Below are positions 46,705 through 56,915 of a stretch of DNA of 64,000 nt, one piece after another. Position numbers and translations under genes: made by a program. The notes under the pieces were generated by a model. It did no database searches, was not told the DNA's origin, and saw only the letters and a program-made list of their open reading frames with translations. This DNA is from Candidozyma auris (taxonomy: Eukaryota > Ascomycota > Pichiomycetes > Serinales > Metschnikowiaceae): positions 868,001-932,000 of the forward strand of contig NC_072816.1 of NCBI RefSeq assembly GCF_003013715.1, written 5' to 3'. The number at the start of each line of letters is the position of its first letter. Within the stretch, counting starts at the first letter, position 1.

Positions 46705-46879
46705 TCATTCCTCGTGCAATTCGTTTTACCGAAGAAAGCAAAAGTATCTTCATAGATTTTACTTTTTTTACAATTGTCAGCTTCATAACATTTGTTTTTG
46801 GCTCCACCATCTGTCTCCTGCATTCGCAGCCGTATATATCCTTCACCACATCTACAACTAGACAATCGTTTCACAGGCC

Positions 46880-49264
46880 ATGAACTTCCTCTCGTCGGCC
46901 TTTTCTACCTTAACGGGTAATTCTATCCCGTACACCTTCAAAGATAAAGTTATAGACCCCTTGAAAGCGACGTACCCCGACTCTCGATCGATATGGACTG
47001 TTTACAATGGAGTGAATCCAAAAAGTGACACGCCAGTTACCATATTCGAGTTCAATTTGAAGGATCCAGCTGCAACAAGGTGGAATTACGATCTGTTGGC
47101 GAGAAACTGTTTCAAGAAACTGAAACTCATTAAGTTCCCGGGGATTGTTTCTGTGGTGGACTATTTCGAATCAGATGCCTATTTATACATTGTCACCGAG
47201 CGTGTCACGCCATTGCAGCACTACTTGACCCTCCATTCAGATAAGATCTCTACTGAAACAAAGCTTTACGGAATCTATAGCGTGGCGCACGCGTTGCTGT
47301 TTATCAACACTAAGGCTAACTCCGTTCATGGCAATGTCAATATCGCCTCCTCGGTGTTTGTCAATGCCCAAGGCGAATGGAAGCTTTTTGGCTTTGAGTT
47401 ACTCACTTCGATGAAGTCCGATCCTGAGCAGCCAATATATAGGCTCTCTCTGTCCATTCCAATGTTCAAGGAGAATTTGCCGGACGAAGTGGTCCAGAAT
47501 GGCATCGAGGGTATCAGGCCCTACCCTTTCAAATTTGACTCGTATAAGTTGGGGGCTTTCATCTTCACGCTCTTGGCCTCAGACCATTACGTGGATCCGA
47601 TCACTGTGTCTAACGGTGAAGTCTACGCCGGAAGTAAGACGATACCAAAGGCCTTGGCTCAACATGTAAAAAAATTGACCAACGTGAAGCCCAACCTCCG
47701 AATCACTGTTGAAAAATTTTTGCAAGAGACAGAAAATTACTTCAAATCGAACAAGCTCGTGTCCTTCAGTAATCTTTTGGAAGACATGAAGTTTCAAAAC
47801 GCTTATGAGAAGTTGTCATTCTTCAAGAACGATGTTGCTCAATACATTGATGAGGACTTTCCGCCAGGATACCTCGATAACAAATTGCTTCCTGAGATCA
47901 TAACCCAGTATGATAACTTGATGAACGCTAAGCCAACTGCATCATCAACGGCAGAACAGCAACAATATCGCCAGGAGACCATTTCTGTGTTGCTCAATTA
48001 CATTCTCAAGTTGGGAACGGGTTTGTCAGACGATGGATTCTCCAAAACAATAAAGCCGATCATATTCCATGCATTCACACTTCCAGACCGTGCCATCCGC
48101 CTCACTCTTCTAAACTACTTGCCCAAGTACGCCCCGTGCTTGAGTGAGAGTGAAGTTCAATCCAAGCTCTTCTACAGCTTGTTGACAGGTTTTCATGACA
48201 CTAACTTCATGATTCGTGAGACAACGCTAAAATCATTCACATCTGTCATTGACAAAGTGAGTGCTAAGCAGGTTAATCAAGACTTGTTGAAAGTGTTGGC
48301 CAAGCTGCAGATGGACCCTAAACCGTCCATTCGTACCAATACTCTTATCCTTATCATCAAAGTCTCGAGCAAGATTTACTCAACTCTGAAGAACAGTGTC
48401 ATTATCACCGCATTAGGTAAGTCATTGAGAGACACGTTTGTGCCTTGCAAAATGATGGCGCTTTCCGGTTTTGATCAGTTGAGGAGTGACTTTCTGCTTG
48501 AGGAGATTTGCATCAAGGTTTTGGGTCATTTAGCAATTGCTCTCATGGACCCCAAATCTTTAAAAGTAAGAGAGGAAGCAAAGCGCGTTTTTCAATTATA
48601 CTTGGCGTCGGTAGAAGAGCACGCAGCGACACTTCCAAGAGAGGAGCAGGATGAAGACGAAGAGGAGAAGGAGTTCTTCCGTCAGCACGCTCCCCAAGCA
48701 TCTGTGGAGCAGAAGAAGGAAGCGGAGAGCACAAGCACCACCTCTTTTGGGTGGAGTATGGTGAACAAATTGGTGTCCTCGTCAGTTATTAATGGTGACC
48801 TAAACAAGAGTTTTAATTCGTCGACGCCTGATTTGACGAGACAGCCCACACCGACTGAAACAGATACCGCCCGCCCGTCGCATCCAGTCAGTGCCGAAAA
48901 AAATGGTGGCCTCACGGAAAGTGCCAATGTCGCCCACTTCTCCGCAGACGAAGACGAATGGGATGTTGACTTCGAAGAGGAGGAATTATACGTTCACCCG
49001 CCGGAGACGAAGCGGTCGATTGGCCTGAATGCAAGTGCGACTAGACAAACACCTACTTTTGGACAACGAAAGCTGCCAGCAGTAGTTCCAAAAATGGGAG
49101 CAACTAGAGCGTCAAGCCAATCAGGAGGTGCTGTCTCTAGGGCTAAACCAGGGCTCACTTTGGGTGCAAAGAAGACTGAGAACAAAGCCCCAGGCTCGAC
49201 CCTAAAACTCAATCTCAAGGTTGAGGACAACGATGAAGATGATTCTTGGGGCGGCGATTGGTGA
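46880..49264 (+). CDS. CEX1: SCY1-like pseudokinase Cex1 (cytoplasmic tRNA export)
   Basis: Cytoplasmic protein that collects aminoacyl-tRNA at the nuclear pore and also associates with COPI. The N-terminal protein-kinase-like domain (about 1-290) lacks the catalytic HRD and DFG residues: the loop reads HGNVNIASSVFV and KLFGFEL. HEAT repeats follow (about 330-590), then a Ser/Thr/Glu-rich tail ending WGGDW, an acidic tryptophan tail like those that bind COPI. S. cerevisiae Cex1 is 761 aa; this one is 794 aa. The ATG at 46880 gives the standard MNFLSSAFST start. Confidence 0.92.
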   Translation: MNFLSSAFSTLTGNSIPYTFKDKVIDPLKATYPDSRSIWTVYNGVNPKSDTPVTIFEFNLKDPAATRWNYDLLARNCFKKLKLIKFPGIVSVVDYFESDAYLYIVTERVTPLQHYLTLHSDKISTETKLYGIYSVAHALLFINTKANSVHGNVNIASSVFVNAQGEWKLFGFELLTSMKSDPEQPIYRLSLSIPMFKENLPDEVVQNGIEGIRPYPFKFDSYKLGAFIFTLLASDHYVDPITVSNGEVYAGSKTIPKALAQHVKKLTNVKPNLRITVEKFLQETENYFKSNKLVSFSNLLEDMKFQNAYEKLSFFKNDVAQYIDEDFPPGYLDNKLLPEIITQYDNLMNAKPTASSTAEQQQYRQETISVLLNYILKLGTGLSDDGFSKTIKPIIFHAFTLPDRAIRLTLLNYLPKYAPCLSESEVQSKLFYSLLTGFHDTNFMIRETTLKSFTSVIDKVSAKQVNQDLLKVLAKLQMDPKPSIRTNTLILIIKVSSKIYSTLKNSVIITALGKSLRDTFVPCKMMALSGFDQLRSDFLLEEICIKVLGHLAIALMDPKSLKVREEAKRVFQLYLASVEEHAATLPREEQDEDEEEKEFFRQHAPQASVEQKKEAESTSTTSFGWSMVNKLVSSSVINGDLNKSFNSSTPDLTRQPTPTETDTARPSHPVSAEKNGGLTESANVAHFSADEDEWDVDFEEEELYVHPPETKRSIGLNASATRQTPTFGQRKLPAVVPKMGATRASSQSGGAVSRAKPGLTLGAKKTENKAPGSTLKLNLKVEDNDEDDSWGGDW

Positions 49265-50206
49265 GGTAGCCTTTCGCTGTGCCCAGTCTAATTTTCTTAC
49301 CACCACAGTTACTCTATATGGAATGTGTCACCTGGTGATAACGAAGTTAACCATGTCCATCTCGGCGTACGGCATCATGCCAAGACTTTCGCGGGGAGGT
49401 ATGGTTTGCATTTCGGTAATGTCAAAGCTCTGCTTGGCTTGCACCGAGAGGCTCAAGCAATGAAGAGCCACACCAAAGATAAAACGGAATGAAAAACGAT
49501 TCTGTTTAAACTTTATGTTGTTTAGTTGCTGAGGCGTACGGCTGCAGAGAAATCGCACTCAGATCGATGATGCAAGATCTTGCGGTGAGCATCCTGCAAA
49601 CGTCAAGTTTATCCGCATTTTCGAAGGAACTCTGCGGGAGAAAAATAACACTGGGCGCGGCTTTGGTGGGGGTCTGCCAAGAGGAAAATTGTGGTGATAA
49701 GAGTGCCAAACGCTCCGTTGGTGCCGTGCTGTGGATCGATAAGACCCTTCGCTTGGTCTTCATGAAACAAGTGCAATCGGATGATTTCGTGGAATTTGTA
49801 ACGTCACAAAAGGCTATGACTATTTGTGAAGCTTGAGCTCTGGGTGTTGGCGATACGGCTGCAAAATTCAAACAAGAAGCGCATTCAGTATATGTACGAC
49901 CAATGAAGTTGTGGCTCTTAGTTTTGCGCACACAGAAGTGGCTAGAAAATTATTGTGATCTATCACAAGACCCGCCTTGCACAAGAATTCGTGTATCACT
50001 GCAACACTTCTCGTATCAATGAGATTGTGCATCATGCGAGCCGCAAGGTTTTTTTGCTCTGAACCAAGACACGAGTCAGGTCTTGGTATTCTTGTAAAAT
50101 TGTTGCCCAGGACATGATGTGATTCGAGCCATAAATACCAGACAAGCTGCCTCAAAAAATCTTTTCTTTCATTCTTTTTTTTTGTGGTCTCCATTCACAT
50201 TCTTCC
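49265..50206. other. 942-bp spacer between CEX1 and OPT gene
   Basis: It holds a coding-like 89-codon ATG frame on the plus strand (49567-49836) and a partly overlapping open minus-strand frame (49328-49558), neither recognisable. A TTTGCAGCCG near-motif (minus, 49856-49865) and a GCCATAAATA element (50128-50137) lie upstream of the OPT gene. Confidence 0.5.
49567..49836 (+). CDS. Possible small hypothetical ORF (89 codons)
   Basis: ATG-started frame whose codons begin with G in about 36% of cases, as in true genes here, but with three CTG codons and no motif I recognise. It may be a small gene, a relic, or chance. Confidence 0.2.
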   Translation: MMQDLAVSILQTSSLSAFSKELCGRKITLGAALVGVCQEENCGDKSAKRSVGAVLWIDKTLRLVFMKQVQSDDFVEFVTSQKAMTICEA

Positions 50207-52978
50207 ATGGCTGCAAACTCTGAACCCGCACAGAACAAAGGCGAGGTCTTGTCTCACATCGTGAGTGTGGGAAGTCGCACAGACATCGACGCTCACCAAG
50301 TTGATCTTACGGCGCTCGCGTCTCACGAGGTCGCTCTTGAAGACGTAGCTTCTGGTCTCAGCTCCGATCAGAAGTACTATGTGTTAAAGCGTCTTCACTT
50401 CGAAGGGTTGGAGACTTTGGACGAGTTGCCTGTTGCTGCGACTTTTATGTTGGAAAAAGTGTCCCTGATGCTGATCGAGGAGTCGTTGGAAGTGTTGAAG
50501 AAGTACTTGAAGGAACATAACGATGATGTTAACATTCCCACAGAGGAATATGACTTTATTGAAAAGCTCTACAACATGGCTCCCGACGAGCTTGCTAGAG
50601 CCAAATTCACCGAAAAGGACTCGTTGCTGGCCGTTAATGAGAAAGGTATCGCTCAACAAACCATTGAGAAGGGTTCAAGCTCAGATCTTATCACGTCTAC
50701 TTCTGACGAAGAAGCAGGCCATTACGAGATCTTTGACTGGGATTTGCAAATTCGAACGGAGGCTGTGATGATCGCCTACCACTCGCCTTATCCCGAGGTA
50801 AGGTCGGTGACGAATCCTTATGACGACACCCAGCTTCCTGCTGAAACCATCAGAGTTTACATTTTGGGAATAATTTGGACTGCTGTAGGAACCTTCATCA
50901 ATCAGTTCTTCGCCGAAAGACAGCCTGGTATCTCTTTGGGTGCCCCTGTCGTCCAGCTTTTGCTATACCCCTCTGGGGAATTGTTGGCGAGGATTCTTCC
51001 CAAGCGCAAGATCAAGCTTTGGAGATGGTCCATTGACTTGAACCCTGGACCGTGGAATTACAAGGAGCAAATGTTATCTACCATTTTTTACTCCATCTCT
51101 GCCGGCACGCCTTACGTCTCGTACAATATCCACGTCCAAAGGCTTCCTCACTATTACAACAATCAGTGGGCTGGCTGGGGATACCAGATTTTGCTTATTC
51201 TTGCCACAAACTTTATGGGATTTGGCTTTGCTGGTATTCTCAGGAAGTTTGCTGTGTATCCTGTAAGAGCGATGTGGCCTACCATCTTACCCACGCTTGC
51301 TTTAAACAGAGCTTTGTTGCAGCCAGAGAAGAAAGCTAATATCAATGGATGGACTATATCAAGATATTCCTTCTTCTTCATTGCTTTCTCAGGTTCTTTC
51401 CTTTATTTTTGGTTTCCTAACTACCTTTTCGAAGCGTTATCGTACTTCAACTGGATCAGCTGGATTGCTCCTGATAACTTCCATTTAAACATTGTCACTG
51501 GTTTCGTCGGAGGTTTGGGATTGAACCCAATACCTACATTCGACTGGAATATCATTAACTGGAACCTTGCATTAACAGTTCCTTTTTACTCGCAGGTAAA
51601 CCAGTACATTGGCACCTTAATCGGTTTCATTTGCATCATTGGTGTTTACTACTCCAACTACCTTTGGTCTGCTTACCTTCCCATCAATACTTCAACATTG
51701 TACAACAACAAGGGCCAGAGATACGATGTCAATGAGGTCGTCAACGAAAGGTCATTATTTGATGCTGCAAAGTATGAAGTTGTTGGTCCTCCATTTTACT
51801 CTGCCGCTAACTTGATTGTGTACGGCTCGTTCATTGCCTTGTACCCATTTGCCATTATTTATGAAGTTGCTTTGAACTACAAGCCAATGTGGCTTGCATT
51901 GAAGAATCTTGGCAGCTCATTCAGGAACTTTAGAAGATCAACTTTTGAGGGATTCGACGATCCACACACTGTCATGATGAGAAATTACAAAGAAGTTGCT
52001 GACTGGGTGTTTCTTGTCGTCTTGGTTATTGCCATCGTATTTGCCATAATCTGTGTCAAGGTTTATCCTGCCGAGACACCAGTGTGGGGTATATTCTTCG
52101 CCCTTGGAATCAACTTCGTTTTCTTAATTCCTCTCACGGCCATTCTCTCGACCACCGGCTGGACTTTCGGTCTCAATGTGTTGGTGCAGATCATCACAGG
52201 TTATGCGATTCCTGGTAACGGTCTTGCTTTGAACTTCATCAAAGCGTTGGGTTACAACATCAACGGGCAAGCACAGAACTACATCACTGATCAGAAAATG
52301 GCTCACTACGTCAAGATTCCACCTAGATCACTTTTCCGCTGCCAAATGCTTTCCTTGTTCCTTTCATCATTTATCGCCTTAGCAGTGATGAATTTTATGA
52401 TCGATAACGTGGACAACTACTGCACACCCCAAAGCAACCAGAAATTTTTCTGCCCTAGTTCAAACGTCTTCTTTTCGGCATCGGTCTTGTGGGGTGTTAT
52501 TGGCCCTAGAAAGGTCTTTGGTGGTCTCTATCCAATTTTGCAATGGTGTTTTTTGCTTGGAGCACTTCTTCCCATTCCATGTATACTTTTCAAAAAGTAC
52601 GGACCAAAGAAGATAGCCAAGTACTTCCAGCCAACGTTGATTATTGGTGGTATGTTGATCTACTCCCCTTACAATTTGTCGTATTACACAGCTGGTCTCT
52701 ACGCCTCCTTTGCTTTCATGTTCGTCATCAGAAAGCGTTACGAGGCTTGGTGGGAGAAGTACAACTACGTTTTGTCTGGAGCTTTGGACGCTGGCGTTGC
52801 CTTCAGCAGTATCATTATCTTCTTTTCCGTGCAATACAACGAGAAGCCCCTCTCATGGTGGGGAAACAACGTCTCTTTCCAGGGATTTGAGGGTGGTTAT
52901 GGAAGACAGAGATTGATGAACGTCACAGAAGAGGCTCCAGAAGGTTACTTCGGCCCGAGAATTGGACATTTCCCATAA
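50207..52978 (+). CDS. Oligopeptide transporter, OPT family
   Basis: Proton-coupled importer of tetra/pentapeptides (and in some members glutathione) in the plasma membrane. A long hydrophilic N-terminus (about 1-215) precedes some 14 hydrophobic segments. The OPT signatures are present: NPYDD at the start of the membrane part, NPGPWNYKEQML (the usual NPGPFNxKEH with EQ in place of EH), and VKIPPRSLFRCQ near residue 705. At 923 aa it is longer than S. cerevisiae Opt1 (799 aa), the extra length being N-terminal. Candida species have several OPT genes and I cannot choose among them. The stop is only 34 bp from that of the CYP52 gene. Confidence 0.92.
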   Translation: MAANSEPAQNKGEVLSHIVSVGSRTDIDAHQVDLTALASHEVALEDVASGLSSDQKYYVLKRLHFEGLETLDELPVAATFMLEKVSLMLIEESLEVLKKYLKEHNDDVNIPTEEYDFIEKLYNMAPDELARAKFTEKDSLLAVNEKGIAQQTIEKGSSSDLITSTSDEEAGHYEIFDWDLQIRTEAVMIAYHSPYPEVRSVTNPYDDTQLPAETIRVYILGIIWTAVGTFINQFFAERQPGISLGAPVVQLLLYPSGELLARILPKRKIKLWRWSIDLNPGPWNYKEQMLSTIFYSISAGTPYVSYNIHVQRLPHYYNNQWAGWGYQILLILATNFMGFGFAGILRKFAVYPVRAMWPTILPTLALNRALLQPEKKANINGWTISRYSFFFIAFSGSFLYFWFPNYLFEALSYFNWISWIAPDNFHLNIVTGFVGGLGLNPIPTFDWNIINWNLALTVPFYSQVNQYIGTLIGFICIIGVYYSNYLWSAYLPINTSTLYNNKGQRYDVNEVVNERSLFDAAKYEVVGPPFYSAANLIVYGSFIALYPFAIIYEVALNYKPMWLALKNLGSSFRNFRRSTFEGFDDPHTVMMRNYKEVADWVFLVVLVIAIVFAIICVKVYPAETPVWGIFFALGINFVFLIPLTAILSTTGWTFGLNVLVQIITGYAIPGNGLALNFIKALGYNINGQAQNYITDQKMAHYVKIPPRSLFRCQMLSLFLSSFIALAVMNFMIDNVDNYCTPQSNQKFFCPSSNVFFSASVLWGVIGPRKVFGGLYPILQWCFLLGALLPIPCILFKKYGPKKIAKYFQPTLIIGGMLIYSPYNLSYYTAGLYASFAFMFVIRKRYEAWWEKYNYVLSGALDAGVAFSSIIIFFSVQYNEKPLSWWGNNVSFQGFEGGYGRQRLMNVTEEAPEGYFGPRIGHFP

Positions 52979-53012
52979 ATATTTCTCATGATTTCCTAAA
53001 TGTTATAAACAA

Positions 53013-54599
53013 TCAAGACAAACTGATATTAGCTCCATTGAGTAGTGACATCGTCAAGTGTGTATTCTTCTTTGGGTCACCCGGCTCGTCAAACGACAGA
53101 ATCCTCGAGAAGTTCTGCAAGAGCCTCACAGTAACATAAGAGGCTTCAGTCAAGGCAAACTGCTGCCCCAAACAGATACGTGGACCACCATTGAAAGGTA
53201 GGAAGCCCCAGCCGACCTTTTTGAGGTCTGGCTCTCCCCATCTTTCAGGACGGAAGATATGAGCATCTTCGCCATAGATTGCCGGGTTTCTGTGCATAGA
53301 GTACACCGTGTAGACAACAACTTCACCCTTTGGGATGAAAACTGGATCATTTCCATCTGGACCTCCACCTCTTGGAAGCGTTGTGTCTCTGGTCGCCAAC
53401 CTCGAGTTTTGAGGAACAGAAGGGTATAATCTCAAGGTCTCATTGAGCACCCACTTCAAATACTCGAGCCTCTTAAGTGATTCAAACGTCATCTTGCTGA
53501 GGTCGGCCGATTCCCCTTCACCAAAAGCGTCGACTATCTCCGAACGCAATTTGTTGAAAATAGCTGGGTTTCTTGCAAGCTCAAAGAATACAAACGACAA
53601 AAGACCTGCGGTAGTATCTCTAGCAGCTACAAGGATGTTCAAGCACTGGTCTCTCAATACCTTAGGGTTTCTCGTCTGCTTCACCAACTCATACAAAAAG
53701 ACATAGCCTCCTTGAGAGCCCTTCTCAATTTCTTCATCAGTGGCATTGAGTGCCTTATTAACATAGTAGTCTGCAAAGCCGTGAACGATCTTGTTGCTCT
53801 TGCGGAACTCGGGGGTGTTGAGAAGGAAGTAAAGCTGCAGGAACCCCATTCTCATGAGTAGGTACAGCTGGGATAAGTTGAATGCTTTTGGGAACTCACC
53901 CATCTCTGCGGGGCCGGTGAGTTGGGAGTAGTCAACGATGTCATCCTGGAGAGAGGAGCAGGACTCGCCAAACAAAAACTCGGTTCCCGAGTCAATTGTC
54001 AATTTGAAGAATAGCGGCTGAATATCGAACTTGGTACCGCCAGTAGCCCGAATTCGTCTGATTACCTGCTGGACATGCGGCTCCAACATGGTGACGTGAG
54101 AGACCTGCTCCCTGGCAAACTGGGGTCTGAGCATAGCTCTCGAGTGTTTCCAGCCAGCGCCATCCAAAGTGAAGATTCCATCGCCAAGGACAACTTTGAA
54201 CTGTTTGTGGCGAAGCCCCAAGGAGAAGTCGTTGAACTGCGTGCCCAAGACGGCCTTGATATTCTCCGGATCACGAGTGCAATATCTCAAGTTGCCTGTG
54301 GTTCTGAAGAGGAGACTGTCTCTCTTCACCTTTTTATACATTTCCTGGAACATCTCGGGCATTTCACCGGTCTTGCGCCTGCGCAAGATCTCTTTAGTAA
54401 ACCAGAAGCCGTAGAAGTGATCATTCAAGAATGGGGCAGACGAAGCTCCCAGCCTGCGGGATCTCACATAATAGCTTGTGTTTGTTCCGACAGTGTAGAC
54501 AAGAACAGCGAGGAGAGCCCATGCCCACCACGGAAGAGCCGGAAAATCTTCTGAAAGCATCATCGTATAAGAATTAAAATCTGTGACGGATTTACTCAT
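53013..54599 (-). CDS. Cytochrome P450 of the CYP52 (alkane/fatty-acid hydroxylase) family
   Basis: ER monooxygenase that omega-hydroxylates alkanes and fatty acids. An N-terminal anchor (about 20-40, PWWAWALLAVLVYTVG) is followed by the CYP52-like SRRLGASSAPFLNDHFYGFW block. The I-helix reads AARDTTAGLLSF (Thr for O2 activation), the K-helix NETLRLYP (ExxR), and the haem loop FNGGPRICLGQQFALTEASY with ligand Cys about residue 476. The frame runs on to a TTG at 54725; the ATG at 54599 gives 528 aa, in the CYP52 range. An ATG pair 12-13 codons further in is a possible alternative start. Convergent with the OPT gene. Confidence 0.88.
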   Translation of the reverse strand: MSKSVTDFNSYTMMLSEDFPALPWWAWALLAVLVYTVGTNTSYYVRSRRLGASSAPFLNDHFYGFWFTKEILRRRKTGEMPEMFQEMYKKVKRDSLLFRTTGNLRYCTRDPENIKAVLGTQFNDFSLGLRHKQFKVVLGDGIFTLDGAGWKHSRAMLRPQFAREQVSHVTMLEPHVQQVIRRIRATGGTKFDIQPLFFKLTIDSGTEFLFGESCSSLQDDIVDYSQLTGPAEMGEFPKAFNLSQLYLLMRMGFLQLYFLLNTPEFRKSNKIVHGFADYYVNKALNATDEEIEKGSQGGYVFLYELVKQTRNPKVLRDQCLNILVAARDTTAGLLSFVFFELARNPAIFNKLRSEIVDAFGEGESADLSKMTFESLKRLEYLKWVLNETLRLYPSVPQNSRLATRDTTLPRGGGPDGNDPVFIPKGEVVVYTVYSMHRNPAIYGEDAHIFRPERWGEPDLKKVGWGFLPFNGGPRICLGQQFALTEASYVTVRLLQNFSRILSFDEPGDPKKNTHLTMSLLNGANISLS

Positions 54600-56915
54600 G
54601 GACGTTACAGGATATATATGTTTTTTTCTCGTAACCTCCACATGACTCCCCAGTTTGGGGTAAAGCCTCGGGTGGGTATTGAGGGGAACTCCGGAACGCA
54701 GATACTTGCTAGGAGATAACAACAAGATCCCTAGATCTGTTGGAACGTTTGCGTGATCTCAAAGGTACCGTTCACAAATCACTAAGCATTCTTACAATGC
54801 TTCTAGTGGTGGTCTACCTCACCTCTTGAACAAAGCGGGGAGCGCACGGAAAGATGGTGGGAGTCTCCTAAGCAGCCATTGTTTGCCAGTGAAAAATTGA
54901 TCTCCGTGATATGTCCGAAAATACAGAGAGGAGGGCCCAACGTCGGTAGAGCAGTTGAATATCATGAGATTTTCATCGACGTGTGCTTATGAAAGCGGTA
55001 TGTAAGCTTCACGAACATGAAGCTCACGATCTGGACTTCGGACCAAGTGACTGTAGCGTTGCATACGTTTTCAATTTTGGACCATGATTCACGGTTTTTC
55101 ATCTCTTACGACTTTACATCGCTTTTGCTTCAGAGCACAATGCGTTGCCTAGTAGAGTCTGTGCCCCACTTCAATTGAGTCTACGAGCAATCAGGAGGTC
55201 CTAGCGGTGGCACATTGTTGGCCGTTGGAGGTTCCTTTGTAAATACAACACCAGAATGGTGTCTTCGATTTTGTGTCACCTAGGTTGCATTATAATGCTC
55301 GAGTTATAACGAGGTTCATCTGGCCCTCGGCATTGACCATTTGCATAACTTAGCTTTGAGGCTTTGTAATCAGGTCTACCTTGCCAGCCAAGCCGAGGCA
55401 TTGCGAAGAGTAATTGTATTTTTGATAGCTCTAGATGTGGATGCATCAAAATTCAATGCATATTGCACCCAGGTAGCAAACGGCTGTCAATAAGCTTTGA
55501 AGCTAGGCTCGAAGGTCATTCAATCGCGTTAAAAGTCAAATGAATTCTTTTGATGGGATTTGGTTCGGTTGCATAAGACGTCTTGCTGAGGTATGAGATA
55601 TTAGAGTAAAGCTATCTCGGTAATCATGAAATTAGGCCAAGATCGCTCTTCGAATTGATACTCTTAGTGAAATTTCGCTCTATCAATGCCTTCCACGTGT
55701 ACCGCAGAAGTATGTGGTCTTTGTTGAGGGCTGCCCAACAAACTCTTGATCAAGTATCATCTCTTATTGGTCCCCGGATAAATTGGAAACAAACGCACAA
55801 ACGTCATGCAACTGGTTCACTAGCGGAAAATAAATTGACCCGAGCCCGAGTTCATTGTTCGGCAGAATTGCCGCTAGCATCACGATCAAGGAGAAGATTT
55901 CATGGGGGGTCGGTCACAGAAAATTTTGCCAAGGCATTGTCCCAAACAAAGAGCTTGCATTTAGGCTGAGCAACCGGTACACACCAGCGATATGGACTAG
56001 CATGCTTCTCATTTTTTTCTCTTCGACTTTTGCTTATTCGAAGCTTATTTCTACAATGGAGGTTTGACATGTAGAGTAATGCCATTCAGATACCGTTTTT
56101 GAGCTTGAAAGGTAAACCAAACTGCTGCTTCTTCGATTCTTTGCTTTCGATGAAATAGGCAATAAGTCCGGGAAAAGTTATCCCTCGAGGCTCCTTTCGT
56201 GGCCTCAGTTAGTGCACGTACTCACCATAGCACTTTCTGGCGGGGCAACCTGAATAGGCCATGCAGAAGGCTCTTTTACAAACAGGAGCTTTACCGTCTA
56301 ATTCGGGGACATGTATGGTCGAATTAGTCCAAACCCCACGTTCTTCAGCCAATTTTTGTATTGTAAACGTACTATACATTATGCTTCTGCGGAATTAGAG
56401 GGCGGAATTACCGCTAGCGCTCCTCGATGCTCTCGGCTCCACCTACCTGAATATCTTGATCAATAGTAAAAATACAAGTAAAATGAAACAGAAATCAGAT
56501 TAGATCGATACCCCTTACAAAGCGAGTCTCACGAGTTGGCCAGAAATCAATGTACGTAAAAACGAAGAGGAGTCAGGCTCTTCTATTTTTCGAAGGGTCC
56601 ATCGTGCATTCTTCCTCGCAGTTTGCAGACGTTTAGTGTGCGGCTTCCCTCTCGTCAATACAGGTCTAGTTGCTATCGCTTAATGGGCCTGAACCTTTTG
56701 AAATTTCCTTTCCCAATGGAGCCGGCCGTGGGGAAAGGTATAAAGGGGGTGACTTTCCCGCCTTTCTTTGTACTACCACCTCAACAAAGTGCTCAACAGT
56801 GAAGCCATCGTACCTAAACACCTGTTGTGAACTTCCTACGATTACGTCTACCAAGTTGGGTTTCTTTTTCGTTTACTTTCTGTGGTGTTGCAACTTCATT
56901 ACATAAGCAAGTGGA
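54600..56915. other. 2.3-kb gene-free region between CYP52 and exoglucanase genes
   Basis: The largest gap in the window. Only short open frames occur, none with family features or an attractive codon pattern. An AAGCAGCCATTG at 54870 is a partial motif match, and the exoglucanase promoter elements are near 56713-56755. Composition is not AT-extreme and I see no repeats or retroelement remains. Confidence 0.5.
56713..56755 (+). promoter_or_regulatory. CCAAT box and TATA box of the exoglucanase gene
   Basis: CCAAT at 56713-56717 and TATAAAG at 56749-56755, the latter 161 bp before the ATG, giving a leader of about 100 nt or more. Confidence 0.45.

Larger units (their letters stand above)
46036..46879. 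other. 844-bp divergent spacer with a probable gene relic
   Basis: It holds a TTTGCAGCCA motif 66 bp upstream of the Nus1-like gene, a TTATATAGG near 46078, a 22-base A run (46677-46698), a TTCGCAGCCG near-motif 48 bp before CEX1, and a coding-like minus-strand stretch listed separately. Confidence 0.6.

Noticed and set aside
50128..50137. GCCATAAATA before the OPT gene as a full copy of the recurrent motif
   Set aside because: It shares only the right-hand flank (GCCATAAATA), not the TTYGCAR core; more likely a TATA-like element.
54600..54725. N-terminal 42-residue extension of the P450 frame
   Set aside because: It begins with TTG and the segment is not P450-like; the ATG at 54599 gives normal CYP52 length.
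55655..55969. 104-codon frame in the CYP52-exoglucanase gap
   Set aside because: Non-ATG start and random-looking composition; no retroelement or gene homology.
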